From Saprospiraceae bacterium (GTDB lineage: Bacteria; Bacteroidota; Bacteroidia; Chitinophagales; Saprospiraceae), in the NCBI GenBank assembly GCA_024103005.1, contig JAGFJA010000023.1, positions 1 to 64,000 of the forward strand: a stretch of 64,000 bases of DNA, written 5' to 3'. Below the pieces are notes generated by a model that saw only the letters and a list, made by a program, of their open reading frames with translations, made no database searches and was not told where the DNA came from. Shown in pieces: positions 18,101-26,414 of this stretch. The translations under genes and the position numbers were made by a program. Positions within the stretch are counted from its first letter, which is position 1. Each line of letters starts with the position of its first letter.

Positions 18101-18729
18101 CCAGCCCGCCAATTGTTCGTGTTAACAACAATGTGTTTAAAGTAAATTCCGGAAATAGTCAGGTACTTGAAAATAAGGATTTACTCTACACCTGCGAAGG
18201 GACGACGGAAGACAATATCCGATATATTTTATTGTCAGAACCAAAGCATGGCTATTTTACGCTCTATGGACAAGAGATTCATCAGGGAGACGGATTCCTT
18301 CAGGGCCACCTGAATGACTGGGCTGTCAGATATGTACCTTATGATCCGGATTATGAAGGTGGTGATCAGGTAGATTTCCTGGTACGTAACGATAAGTTTG
18401 CCTACCTGGCTCCGGTGCAGTTGAATATTGACCTGAATAAAGATTATACGGTATCGACCAAACCGTTGGTGGAAGACCTTTCCAAGCTGGTTAAGATTTA
18501 TCCTAATCCGACTAATAGTCTATTGAATATAGACCTTTCCGATATCAAGGATAATGACAATGTTCAGGTCACGATAACGGATATTTCCGGTAAGAAAGTA
18601 ATGTTCGGCCAAAAAAACTATCTGAAAGACCGATTACAACTGGATCTGAGTCAATTAACCGGCGGAATCTACTTTGTACAAGTTTCATCCGGAAATTTCA
18701 GGGCTATTCAGAAAATTGTTAAATTTTAA
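15112..18729 (+). CDS. T9SS-secreted metzincin-type metalloprotease with FnIII-like and P-like domains
   Basis: 1205 residues with a signal peptide (MLRKFLLFLFVIITMNIFAQ). The catalytic zinc motif HEMGHQFSASH is at 337-347: the metzincin pattern HExxHxxGxxH with Ser in the Gly position. The Met-turn is 'TIMSYAGS' with Met373, and paired cysteines surround the active site. Next come Ig-like regions, an FnIII-like domain (about 762-848), a proprotein-convertase P-like domain (about 850-995, ending 'NNIDFDLC') and a cadherin/CSPG-like region (about 1040-1110). A Por sorting domain closes it ('KIYPNPTNSLLNIDLS', 'LTGGIYFVQVSSGN'). Presumably it is exported by T9SS to digest protein outside the cell. 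A paralogue lacking the P-like domain follows after a terminator. Confidence 0.9.
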   Translation: MLRKFLLFLFVIITMNIFAQSPQWKSVTREEAMGRSWVSDENVPLNNLFTVNFEALNAILTQASRDENVSFTLEVPVLDGKKESYKVLPSSVMEPELQVKYPLIRTFKLVSLATGSMEGRIGISPEGFYGIIDIDGHEVLINKVNRENTSLYSVFRLTDNLSPESLITPLPCGDDFSEKITGMDTDQLAQRSTEVRMRHFRVGIATTSSFVSDINATTIDEVLAKIVQIINQVNLRYNKDFGMHLDLIANTTNLFNMTKEDDFFRIQNNGGQLLGPSQDFFNMKLQPSDYDFGQTWTTYCTDVGGVVSGSACNNQSKARGVSCGPTNVSYFLQTVKHEMGHQFSASHTFNSCNGSTQQASQGAYEPGSGSTIMSYAGSCGPDNIAGSASDYFHVISILQVREHNKAYATCGTDAEGVNTVPEITLPTYESDLLTIPQLTPYELVGNATDAENDHLYYIWEEFDQGNGEPLGTNFATGPLNRTYPPNDDRNIRMVPTFNKIVTETFDITDRLPQATREMNWKFVVRDYNTTVGGVAIADFKFKVDSNAGPFKFTFPDITSDTALQVGQYVELKWDVANTDKAPVNAKFVDIFYSINGGADFTDTLALRTPNDGAEYVMLPRKAVNGRFKIKGSGSIFLDISKRALRVNEPDSSGYSFDVYPHNALMCPSEPKNFIIKGVSWKDFNKEVKVELVDGWPQNTIISLDKENLVVGEPIILHMDTRDVTDAGFFTIRIRATAEGQDTLWRYLEVEVLPSKLEFKGAVNPAPGEVNAGQVQSFTWNTIPGADTYEFQLANDSKFENILESYSGTDTSYHSEEVLPAGTVYYWRVRAFNRCFDGPWSEYNSFQTILFECNTISALGLPKNISSNVTAPPVDILFDISNNTGVVADINVKNINISHSDISKLKVSAISPSGKEITLVSERCAGISGMLTSFDDVSPLKINCGQIKANRTFKPEEALSEFNGEPVQGSWSVRITTLRGGSSGKVNNIDFDLCASISSPPIVRVNNNVFKVNSGNSQVLENKDLLYTCEGTTEDNIRYILLSEPKHGYFTLYGQEIHQGDGFLQGHLNDWAVRYVPYDPDYEGGDQVDFLVRNDKFAYLAPVQLNIDLNKDYTVSTKPLVEDLSKLVKIYPNPTNSLLNIDLSDIKDNDNVQVTITDISGKKVMFGQKNYLKDRLQLDLSQLTGGIYFVQVSSGNFRAIQKIVKF

Positions 18730-18737
18730 ATGAAATA

Positions 18738-18783
18738 ATAATCCCCTGAAGAATGTCCTAGCTTCAGGGGATTACCTTTTTTA
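18738..18783 (+). terminator. Rho-independent terminator between the paired proteases
   Basis: Perfect 12-bp stem aatcccctgaag (18740-18751) and cttcaggggatt (18762-18773), loop aatgtcctag (18752-18761), then acc and a T6 run. It separates the two protease genes into independent transcripts. Confidence 0.9.
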
Positions 18784-18830
18784 AATTGTTTTAGGATGAT
18801 CCATATTTTTTCTTTACTCAAACTCTATCC

Positions 18831-21800
18831 ATGTTGGCCACCAGGATTCTATTACTTTTAATCTTTTTACCCTTTATTACCTTTGCTCAGTATAACAATC
18901 CGGTTTGGGGTAAGACACTTCTAGCACGAACAACACAAATAAAGGAGTTCCCGGACCTGCAATTACCGGCAAGTGCGCAGTTTTATCATGCTTCTTTTGA
19001 TAAACTGAATTCTATTCTGAAGGCGGTGAACAGATCAGGTGAGGTAACTATTTCTCTGCCCATAGGCGAAAACGGTGATGAGGTGAAATTGGCCGTTTTA
19101 TATGATCCTATCATGAGTCCCGGAGATCGGCTGAAATTTAGTGATATAAAGACGTATGCCGTACATGCGATAGATAACAGACCAATAGTCGGAAGGATAG
19201 GTATAAGTAAGGAAGGATTTTACGGAATATTCGACATGGACCGGCGACAGGTAATCATCAGACACGCTAAAGACCGGGACCTCTATGCCCTTTATAATCT
19301 GAATGAGAAGCTGGCAATGATGGAAAGTGAATTTCTCCCGGGATGCGGGACGGAGACAATAGCTTCCGAAGTGACTCATTTAACGGAAATTTCTACAAGG
19401 AATGAAGAAAGGCGGATGCGACACTTTACCATAGCCATCAGTTGTACTTCAGGGTTTGCAGAGAAGGTAGGGAATACTGAAAATCAGGTGATGGCTAAAG
19501 TCGTTGAGACACTCAACCTGCTCAACCACCGATACAATATAGATTTTGGAATACGATTGGATTTGATGGACAATACCTCCAGACTGTTTAATCTGAACCC
19601 GCAATCTGACTACTTTTATAACCAAACGGTCGGATTGGATCTGTTACAGCAAAATCAGGATTTTCTGGATAGCCTGGTAGATAATAGCTTGTATGATTTA
19701 GCTCAAGTGTTTACCAAAACTTGCAAAGATGTAGGAGGTGTGGTCTGGGGACGCGCCTGTAATAATGAGGATAAAGCAAGAGGTGTATCCTGCCGTTCAA
19801 ATGACGAAGATTACTTTTTTACCACCTTTAAACACGAGGTAGGGCATCAGTTTTCAGGAGGTCATACATTTAATTCCTGCAATGGAAGTACACAGTATAA
19901 CCCCTATTCCTGCTTTGAGCCCGGTGCCGGAAGCACAATTTTGTCCTATGGCAATAACTGCGGATCAGATAATGTGGGTGAAAGGGTAGATTATTTTCAT
20001 GTTGGCAACATTATAGAGATTACCGGCTACGCGGCTGAACTGGAGAATACCTGTGGTAGCTGGGGACCTGATATAAATCATGACCCACGGGCAACTGTGC
20101 TGTCTCCTCGTGAAAAAACCATTCCGATACGTACACCTTTTGAACTGGAAGGCAGTGCCACCGATATAGATAATGACAACCTTACATATAATTGGGAGCA
20201 GTATGATTTGGGTCATGGCGAACCATTGGGTACAAACTTTGATTCCGGGCCATTGTTTGTTTCAGTGCTCCCGAATAGTTCCGGGACAAGACTTTTCCCC
20301 AACCTGAGTATTCTGAATTCAGGTGACAGCAGTATCAAGGAAAGACTGCCCGTAGTATCGCGCGAATTGAACTTTCGGATGACTGTCAGAGACAATGTCC
20401 CCTTAATAGGTGGCCATGACATCGTTGCATACAAATTTAATTCGAGTGACCAGGCAGGCCCGTTCCTAATTACATTCCCGACTGCTTTTTCTGATACCTC
20501 CTTCCTGACTGGACAATATGCAGAAATAACCTGGGATGTAGCCAATACCAATCAGCCACCCGTCAATTGTGATAAAGTGAATATCATCTTCAGCTCAACA
20601 GATGGCCTGACCTGGAGTGATACCCTGGTGGCGAATACGCCCAACGATGGAAGGGAATATGTGATGATGCCACGCACTACCGGCAGAGCCCGATTTAAAG
20701 TAAAAGCTGCTGACAATATTTTCCTTGATCTTACGCGTAAGTCCTTTAAAATCAAACAACCCCAGACACCCGGCTATAGTCTGGATATGTTTCCGCATGA
20801 TGTTACGATGTGCAAATCCAGTACTGCTTCGGTCGATGTCAGAAGTATTTCGTGGAAAGGTTTTTCACAGGTTGTTGAATTGGAAGTGCTGGAAACAGGT
20901 ACTTCCGGAATTAGCGTGTATCCTTCAAAAGCGGAATTTTTGCCCGGTGAACCTGTATCTGTAAATATTGAAGTCAATGATGAAAATCTTGTCGGTGATT
21001 ATCAGATTAAATTTATGGCAATCTCTGCAGGAAGTGATACCCTCTATCGCACGGTAAATGTAACGATAGCCGACGATGCCCAGATTATTTCAGAAATTAC
21101 GAGCCCGGCAAATAAAGATCAGAACGTGACGGTCAATCCGACATTTTCATGGAAATTAACCCCTAATTCTTTTGGTTATCAGTTTCAATTGTCTCAGACT
21201 CCCGATTTTTCTGAGTTAATAGCTGATCAATTCGGTATTAGTAATAAAGTAAGCAATATCACAGACCTGAGCGAAGGAAATATCTATTACTGGAGAGTTC
21301 GCTCCCTGGGCAATTGTGGTTATGGCCGATGGTCGGAAACTCAGATATTCAGGACCCAGTCTTCTCAGGGGAGTAATAAAATCCTTGTAATCAATAAGGA
21401 ACTTCTTAAAGTCAGAACAAATGAAAGTCGGTCGGTTAATCATTCAGACCTGTTTTGCCAGTCGCAGAATAATCAGACAGAAATCCTTTCATATCTGATT
21501 TTGAAAAATCCTAAACATGGTTTTCTTAGCCTGGAAGGTACGCCGCTTAATGTAGGAGACCATTTTACCCAACAGAATATTGACGATGGTACACTCAGAT
21601 ATAATGCCAATGAACCGGGTTATGAAGGTCCGGATGGATTTGACTTTCTGGCTTTTGACCATACCAATAGTTTTGCGGGCCCCGAAACTTATGACATAGA
21701 TATCAATCAGTCTAATCCGTCCTCTGTTCATACGACAAGTATTGATAAGGTGATAGAAGTTTTACCTAATCCGTCATCCGGAATAGTTCAATTAAGTTAC

Positions 21801-21992
21801 CGGGGAAAGGAAACATTGAAAGATGTACAAATTAGAGTGATGGATATGAAAGGACGGGTTGTAATGCCCAAAATAATAGCCTCCCAGCTGCATACGTTAA
21901 CCTTAAATCTGTCGTCACTTAGTTCCGGAACATATATAATAATGGTCGAATCAGGAAATTATATAGCTAAAAAGAGATTGGTCAAAATCTAA
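18831..21992 (+). CDS. Paralogous T9SS-secreted metzincin-type protein with altered Met-turn
   Basis: 1053 residues, clearly homologous along its length to the preceding protease. It has a signal peptide (MLATRILLLLIFLPFITFAQ), zinc motif HEVGHQFSGGH at 335-345, shared 'GGVVWGRACNNEDKARGVSC' and 'HTFNSCNGSTQ' blocks, an FnIII-like region and a Por sorting domain ('VLPNPSSGIVQLSYRG', 'LSSGTYIIMVESGN'). Two differences stand out. The Met-turn Met is replaced by Leu371 ('GSTILSYGNN'). The P-like domain of about 150 residues is absent, which accounts for the length difference. All three zinc His ligands and the catalytic Glu remain, so it is probably still active, though this is not certain. Confidence 0.88.
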   Translation: MLATRILLLLIFLPFITFAQYNNPVWGKTLLARTTQIKEFPDLQLPASAQFYHASFDKLNSILKAVNRSGEVTISLPIGENGDEVKLAVLYDPIMSPGDRLKFSDIKTYAVHAIDNRPIVGRIGISKEGFYGIFDMDRRQVIIRHAKDRDLYALYNLNEKLAMMESEFLPGCGTETIASEVTHLTEISTRNEERRMRHFTIAISCTSGFAEKVGNTENQVMAKVVETLNLLNHRYNIDFGIRLDLMDNTSRLFNLNPQSDYFYNQTVGLDLLQQNQDFLDSLVDNSLYDLAQVFTKTCKDVGGVVWGRACNNEDKARGVSCRSNDEDYFFTTFKHEVGHQFSGGHTFNSCNGSTQYNPYSCFEPGAGSTILSYGNNCGSDNVGERVDYFHVGNIIEITGYAAELENTCGSWGPDINHDPRATVLSPREKTIPIRTPFELEGSATDIDNDNLTYNWEQYDLGHGEPLGTNFDSGPLFVSVLPNSSGTRLFPNLSILNSGDSSIKERLPVVSRELNFRMTVRDNVPLIGGHDIVAYKFNSSDQAGPFLITFPTAFSDTSFLTGQYAEITWDVANTNQPPVNCDKVNIIFSSTDGLTWSDTLVANTPNDGREYVMMPRTTGRARFKVKAADNIFLDLTRKSFKIKQPQTPGYSLDMFPHDVTMCKSSTASVDVRSISWKGFSQVVELEVLETGTSGISVYPSKAEFLPGEPVSVNIEVNDENLVGDYQIKFMAISAGSDTLYRTVNVTIADDAQIISEITSPANKDQNVTVNPTFSWKLTPNSFGYQFQLSQTPDFSELIADQFGISNKVSNITDLSEGNIYYWRVRSLGNCGYGRWSETQIFRTQSSQGSNKILVINKELLKVRTNESRSVNHSDLFCQSQNNQTEILSYLILKNPKHGFLSLEGTPLNVGDHFTQQNIDDGTLRYNANEPGYEGPDGFDFLAFDHTNSFAGPETYDIDINQSNPSSVHTTSIDKVIEVLPNPSSGIVQLSYRGKETLKDVQIRVMDMKGRVVMPKIIASQLHTLTLNLSSLSSGTYIIMVESGNYIAKKRLVKI

Positions 21993-21997
21993 TCAAC

Positions 21998-22005
21998 TAT
22001 ATTTG
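21998..22005 (+). promoter_or_regulatory. -7 promoter element of the PASTA gene
   Basis: tatatttg matches TAnnTTTG and begins 6 bases after the protease stop, 62 bases before the PASTA ATG. Confidence 0.5.
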
Positions 22006-22066
22006 CCCATTATTTAATTCGATCGGTGAGAGACAGTATTGCCATTGAAGAAATTTCGGGTAAATT

Positions 22067-22855
22067 ATGTTCAAGTCAAAATACTTTTGGATTCAGGTAG
22101 GTTTAATGGTCGGTTCTGTATTGGCACTCGTAGCTATTACCCTGTTTATCCTTAGAATTTATACCCATCACGGCGAGAAAATTCCGATTACCAGGCTGAT
22201 CAATCTGGATTACACACTTGCAAGCACCATGGCAAAAAACGATGGTTTTGAAGTAGTGGTATCAGACTCTGTGTTTGTAGTCGGGAAAAAAGGTGGCATC
22301 ATTCTTGCCCAGAATCCTGAAGAAGGAACCTTTGCTAAGGAAGGAAGGAAAATTTATGTTACGCTGACCAAGTATTCACCAGATATGATACCTGTCAACA
22401 CACTGCCTGCCCTTTATGGTAAAAGCTACGAACTGAAAAGTAAGGTCTTGCTTGAAGGATTTGAAATTCAGTCAAGTATTGTTGGTCGTATGTATGACAA
22501 AGGTGTACCCGGCCAGATTCTGAAGGTTATCTATGGTAATGACACCATCATCAATGAAGACGGTATCAAGGATAAAGTCAGCTTACCACGAGGGGCAAAA
22601 CTTAAATTTATTGTTTCAACACAGGAGGGAGGTCAGGTTATGATACCTGATTTTGTGTGTAAGATGTATGATGAGGCTGTCTTCCTGGCCGGTAATGACC
22701 TGCATCTTTCCGTAATCAGCGGGGAAGGTGGTAAATACGTGGTAAGTCAACAGCCTGAATTTATTCCCGATACCAAAATAAATAGAGGTGATACAATCTT
22801 TGTGACACTCAGCAATACGCTTCCGCCGGGATGTCCCGCTTTTGAGGACGAATAG
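22067..22855 (+). CDS. Membrane-anchored PASTA-domain protein
   Basis: 262 residues. A short N-terminal cytoplasmic stretch leads into one transmembrane helix (about 7-29). Three PASTA-like repeats follow: about 38-107 ('GGIILAQNPEEGTFAKEGRKI'-like, split), 110-185 and 190-255 ('QPEFIPDTKINRGDTIFVTLS'). PASTA domains usually sit on penicillin-binding proteins or Ser/Thr kinases and bind peptidoglycan fragments. Here there is no kinase or transpeptidase domain, a stand-alone form found in Bacteroidota. It probably faces the periplasm and senses or holds cell wall. The next gene starts 44 bases downstream on the same strand. Confidence 0.87.
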   Translation: MFKSKYFWIQVGLMVGSVLALVAITLFILRIYTHHGEKIPITRLINLDYTLASTMAKNDGFEVVVSDSVFVVGKKGGIILAQNPEEGTFAKEGRKIYVTLTKYSPDMIPVNTLPALYGKSYELKSKVLLEGFEIQSSIVGRMYDKGVPGQILKVIYGNDTIINEDGIKDKVSLPRGAKLKFIVSTQEGGQVMIPDFVCKMYDEAVFLAGNDLHLSVISGEGGKYVVSQQPEFIPDTKINRGDTIFVTLSNTLPPGCPAFEDE

Positions 22856-22899
22856 CAACAAAACCCAATGACAATTCGTTTTTACTAAAAATATAATGA

Positions 22900-25077
22900 A
22901 TGACACGTTTTACGTTGAATCTTACCTTTGTTTTTGTATTCTTTTGCTCTTGTTTTGTGGCACAGGGTCAGATTGTCTTTTATGGACTTACTGACAATCC
23001 GGCGTTATTCAATTCAATGAATACTGCAGGGCAGCGCAACCTTATCAGTGAATCAAGAGTTGTAATCATTCCTGCCGACAGTCAGCAAGTATGCATCAAC
23101 CGCCCTGATATAGGCACTTTTGACACTCTTACGCTGGAATCTTCTTTGCCGGGAGACTTGCAGGTAAAAATTATAGACAATTGTATTACGATATATGCTT
23201 CTGCCGATGCCGCCACAAGTGCTTACGATCTTGACTTTTTATATACGGCATTTTCGGGAGCGACTTTGAATTATACGGTTAAGGTTGAAGTTACTCAACC
23301 CATAGGACTACCCTTTTTTGATGACTTTGCCTATGCTGGCAAATATCCTGACCCTGCAAGATGGGTAGATAAAGATGTTTTTATCAATAATACAATGGCA
23401 GAAATGCCTCCGAGTATTGGTGTCGCTACCTTTGACGGCCTGAACAGTAACGGTACGCCCTATGGAGGAAGTTTTGGCAGGGCAGATTTTCTGACATCTG
23501 CATATATAGACCTTAGTACTGTACCATCTTCCGATCCTATTTACCTTAGTTTTTATTTGCAACCAAAAGGAAAAACATTTAACCATCAGCAAAGAGACAG
23601 TATCGTAGTCGAATTTAAGAATGCAAACGGACAATGGGAAACGGCAGCCTCCTACAAAGGTATAGATCCTTCCAATCCTTCGACCTATGTCCCACCCTTC
23701 AGCTATTACAGTATTCAGGTAGATCCGCGCTTTTATTACTCCGGATTCCAGTTCAGATTTGTCAATTATAATTATCGACTGGGTGTATATAGTACATGGC
23801 ATCTGGACTATGTGAAACTCATCGCTAATCAGGTTCCTACTAAAAATCAGATGGATATTGCCTTTACAGATCCACCGAACGGAATGCTCAAAACTTATTC
23901 AGCCATTCCATATAAACAATTATCAGGGTTTGAAGGTGCGGAATTGAGCGATCAGACCAAGATACGTTTATTTAATCATTTTCTCGAAGTGCCGGAAGAC
24001 CTGAGCAATCCCAGATTAACCATCGATGAGTTGACGACAGGCACACCGGTTTTGGATAAAGAACTGGTTAATTCGGTACCCCAATTAAACCCGCCTGCAG
24101 GATTCAATGCATTTGACAATCCATTTGATCCTTCAGACATTGCAACAAAGTTACCATCCATTCCGTCAGGTAAACTGCCTCTGGTGTTCAGGACACAATA
24201 TCATTTTGATCAGGATCAAGAGGTCGCTTATCTGGAAGCTAACAATACTGCCATGACCGAGACAGAGGTAGGGTATGTGCTGGCTTACGACGACGGTAGT
24301 GCCGAGCTGAATATTGCCGCAGAAGCTAATAATAGCGTCAAATCCCAGATCGCCGTCAAATACCATCTCAATGTTGGAGACACACTGAAGGCTGTTCAGA
24401 TTCATTTTCCACGACTGTATGACGATGTCAGCCACCAGCTGTTTAATCTCAAGGTGTGGATAGGTAGTCTCAAGGAAGAGCCTGATTATTATTATCAACT
24501 TCAGAGACCGATTTATACAGATGCCATTTATGATACCCTTCAAGGATTTACCACTTATCCTCTGGTCAATGACCTGACAAAAGAGCCGACACCGCTGTAT
24601 ATTCCACCGGGTGACTTCTACATAGGCTGGCAACAGTTTTCTGTGTCCACAACCGGGCAGTATATACCCGTGGGATTTGACCGTAATTATGAAGGCGGCG
24701 AGGCATTGACTTATTATAAATCAACCGGTGACTGGAAGCCTCTGTCAGAACTTTCTACTTCGCCTCTCCTGAAAGGTATTCCCATGATCAGGGCAAAGTT
24801 TCAGGATGCCTGGCTGACATCAAAGACACATGCTAATCCTACTAAGGAACTTACAGTGTATCCTAATCCGGTACAATCGACTTTATTTATTAAAGATAAT
24901 GAAGAAACCGCCAGGCTGCTTACATATCAGATATTTGATTATGCCGGAAAATTAGTGTCGTCCGGTAAATACAAGGATAATATTTCAGTGGCAGGTCTTT
25001 TACCGGGTGTCTATGTCCTGGTAGTGAAAGGCATAAATGCGTTGAAAGTTTCCCGTACAAAATTTGTCAAATTTTAA
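22900..25077 (+). CDS. T9SS-secreted surface protein of unknown function
   Basis: 725 residues with a signal peptide (MTRFTLNLTFVFVFFCSCFVAQGQ) and a C-terminal Por sorting domain ('TVYPNPVQSTLFIKDNEETA', 'LLPGVYVLVVKGIN', 'RTKFVKF'). Between about 140 and 300 the sequence looks like a beta-sandwich of the MAM or concanavalin type ('PFFDDFAYAG', 'RADFLTSAYIDLSTV', 'GFQFRFVNYNYRLGVYSTWH'). No catalytic motif was recognised. It lies 44 bases after the PASTA gene and probably shares its transcript. Such proteins are often adhesins or carbohydrate binders; nothing in the sequence fixes the ligand. Confidence 0.82.
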   Translation: MTRFTLNLTFVFVFFCSCFVAQGQIVFYGLTDNPALFNSMNTAGQRNLISESRVVIIPADSQQVCINRPDIGTFDTLTLESSLPGDLQVKIIDNCITIYASADAATSAYDLDFLYTAFSGATLNYTVKVEVTQPIGLPFFDDFAYAGKYPDPARWVDKDVFINNTMAEMPPSIGVATFDGLNSNGTPYGGSFGRADFLTSAYIDLSTVPSSDPIYLSFYLQPKGKTFNHQQRDSIVVEFKNANGQWETAASYKGIDPSNPSTYVPPFSYYSIQVDPRFYYSGFQFRFVNYNYRLGVYSTWHLDYVKLIANQVPTKNQMDIAFTDPPNGMLKTYSAIPYKQLSGFEGAELSDQTKIRLFNHFLEVPEDLSNPRLTIDELTTGTPVLDKELVNSVPQLNPPAGFNAFDNPFDPSDIATKLPSIPSGKLPLVFRTQYHFDQDQEVAYLEANNTAMTETEVGYVLAYDDGSAELNIAAEANNSVKSQIAVKYHLNVGDTLKAVQIHFPRLYDDVSHQLFNLKVWIGSLKEEPDYYYQLQRPIYTDAIYDTLQGFTTYPLVNDLTKEPTPLYIPPGDFYIGWQQFSVSTTGQYIPVGFDRNYEGGEALTYYKSTGDWKPLSELSTSPLLKGIPMIRAKFQDAWLTSKTHANPTKELTVYPNPVQSTLFIKDNEETARLLTYQIFDYAGKLVSSGKYKDNISVAGLLPGVYVLVVKGINALKVSRTKFVKF

Positions 25078-25194
25078 TACGTGAACGGTTAGATATAAAG
25101 TTGCTGCACTCGATGCGAAATACTGCGGGCACATATTATAAGATTCCTCCGTCCCAAATTATTCAGATAGAATGGCATTTCCTGAAAATATTAA

Positions 25195-25202
25195 TATATT
25201 TG
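25195..25202 (+). promoter_or_regulatory. -7 promoter element of the acyl-CoA dehydrogenase gene
   Basis: tatatttg matches TAnnTTTG and lies 21 bases before the ATG, implying a short leader. Confidence 0.55.
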
Positions 25203-25222
25203 CCGGATAACAATACACGACT

Positions 25223-26392
25223 ATGTTTTTTTCCCTAACTGAAGAACAATTGGCTGTCAGAGAAGCTGCCAGAGAATTTGCACAAAAAGAATGTCTTCCC
25301 GGTGTAATTGAAAGAGATAGAAACATGACTTTCCCTGCCGAACAGGTCTGTATGATGGGCGAGTTGGGATTTCTGGGAATGATGGTCTCTCCCGAATACG
25401 GTGGTGGCGGAATGGATACCATCAGCTATGCACTGGCTATGGAAGAAATTTCTAAAGTGGACAATAGCTGCAGCGTCATCATGTCTGTTAACAATAGCTT
25501 GGTGTGTTGGGGCCTGGAAGAATATGGTACGGAAGAGCAAAAACAAAAATATCTGCCACGCCTTGCAACAGGGCAGATAATCGGTTCATTTTGCCTGAGT
25601 GAGCCGGAAGCCGGTTCGGATGCAACCAGCCAGCGCACAACAGCAGTGGATATGGGCGACTACTATCTGCTCAATGGTACGAAAAACTGGATAACCAACG
25701 GTGGCAGCAGCAAGATCCACCTTGTTATAGCTCAGACACATCCTGAATTAAATCATCGCGGAATTAATGCCTTTATCGTCGAAACTGACTGGGATGGTGT
25801 CGTCATCGGCGCTAAGGAAGACAAGCTGGGCATCCGCTCCTCTGATACGCATACTATTATGTACAATGATGTTAAAGTGCCTAAGGAAAACAGAATAGGG
25901 GTGGATGGATTCGGATTTAAATTTGCCATGAAAGTTCTCTCAGGAGGCCGTATTGGTATCGCTTCTCAGGCTCTTGGTATCGCTCAGGGCGCCTTTGAAC
26001 TCGCTACCAAATACAGTAAGGAGCGCAAATCATTTGGAAAAGAAATATACAATCACCAGGTCATAGCCTTCAAACTGGCAGATATGGCCACGGAGATAGA
26101 GGCCGCCAGACTTATGATTCATAGAGCTGCCTGGATGAAAGATCAGCACATGGATTATACAACTTCTGCTGCCATGGCCAAACTGATGGCTTCAGATGTA
26201 GCGATGCGTCATACTGTCGAAGCCGTACAGATTCACGGCGGATACGGTTATGTCAAAGAGTATCACGTCGAGCGCCTGATGCGGGATGCCAAAATTACTC
26301 AGATATACGAAGGTACCAGCGAGATTCAGAAATTAGTTATCGCCCGCAGTGTCATCAATGGTGAACTATATCAGCCGGGTTACGTTGTATAG
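25223..26392 (+). CDS. Acyl-CoA dehydrogenase (short-chain/butyryl type)
   Basis: 389 residues, the usual size of FAD-dependent acyl-CoA dehydrogenases, which form the trans-2-enoyl-CoA in beta-oxidation and pass electrons to ETF. The FAD and substrate motifs 'FCLSEPEAGSDATSQRTTA' and 'NGTKNWITNG' are present. The catalytic base is Glu363 in 'QIYEGTSEIQ', the position used by short- and medium-chain enzymes. 'AVQIHGGYGYVKEYHVERLMRDAK' is conserved. Chain-length preference cannot be read with confidence. The site-2 protease gene follows after 22 bases on the same strand but has no evident functional link. Confidence 0.93.
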   Translation: MFFSLTEEQLAVREAAREFAQKECLPGVIERDRNMTFPAEQVCMMGELGFLGMMVSPEYGGGGMDTISYALAMEEISKVDNSCSVIMSVNNSLVCWGLEEYGTEEQKQKYLPRLATGQIIGSFCLSEPEAGSDATSQRTTAVDMGDYYLLNGTKNWITNGGSSKIHLVIAQTHPELNHRGINAFIVETDWDGVVIGAKEDKLGIRSSDTHTIMYNDVKVPKENRIGVDGFGFKFAMKVLSGGRIGIASQALGIAQGAFELATKYSKERKSFGKEIYNHQVIAFKLADMATEIEAARLMIHRAAWMKDQHMDYTTSAAMAKLMASDVAMRHTVEAVQIHGGYGYVKEYHVERLMRDAKITQIYEGTSEIQKLVIARSVINGELYQPGYVV

Positions 26393-26414
26393 TTCAATAA
26401 AAACTATCTGAGCA

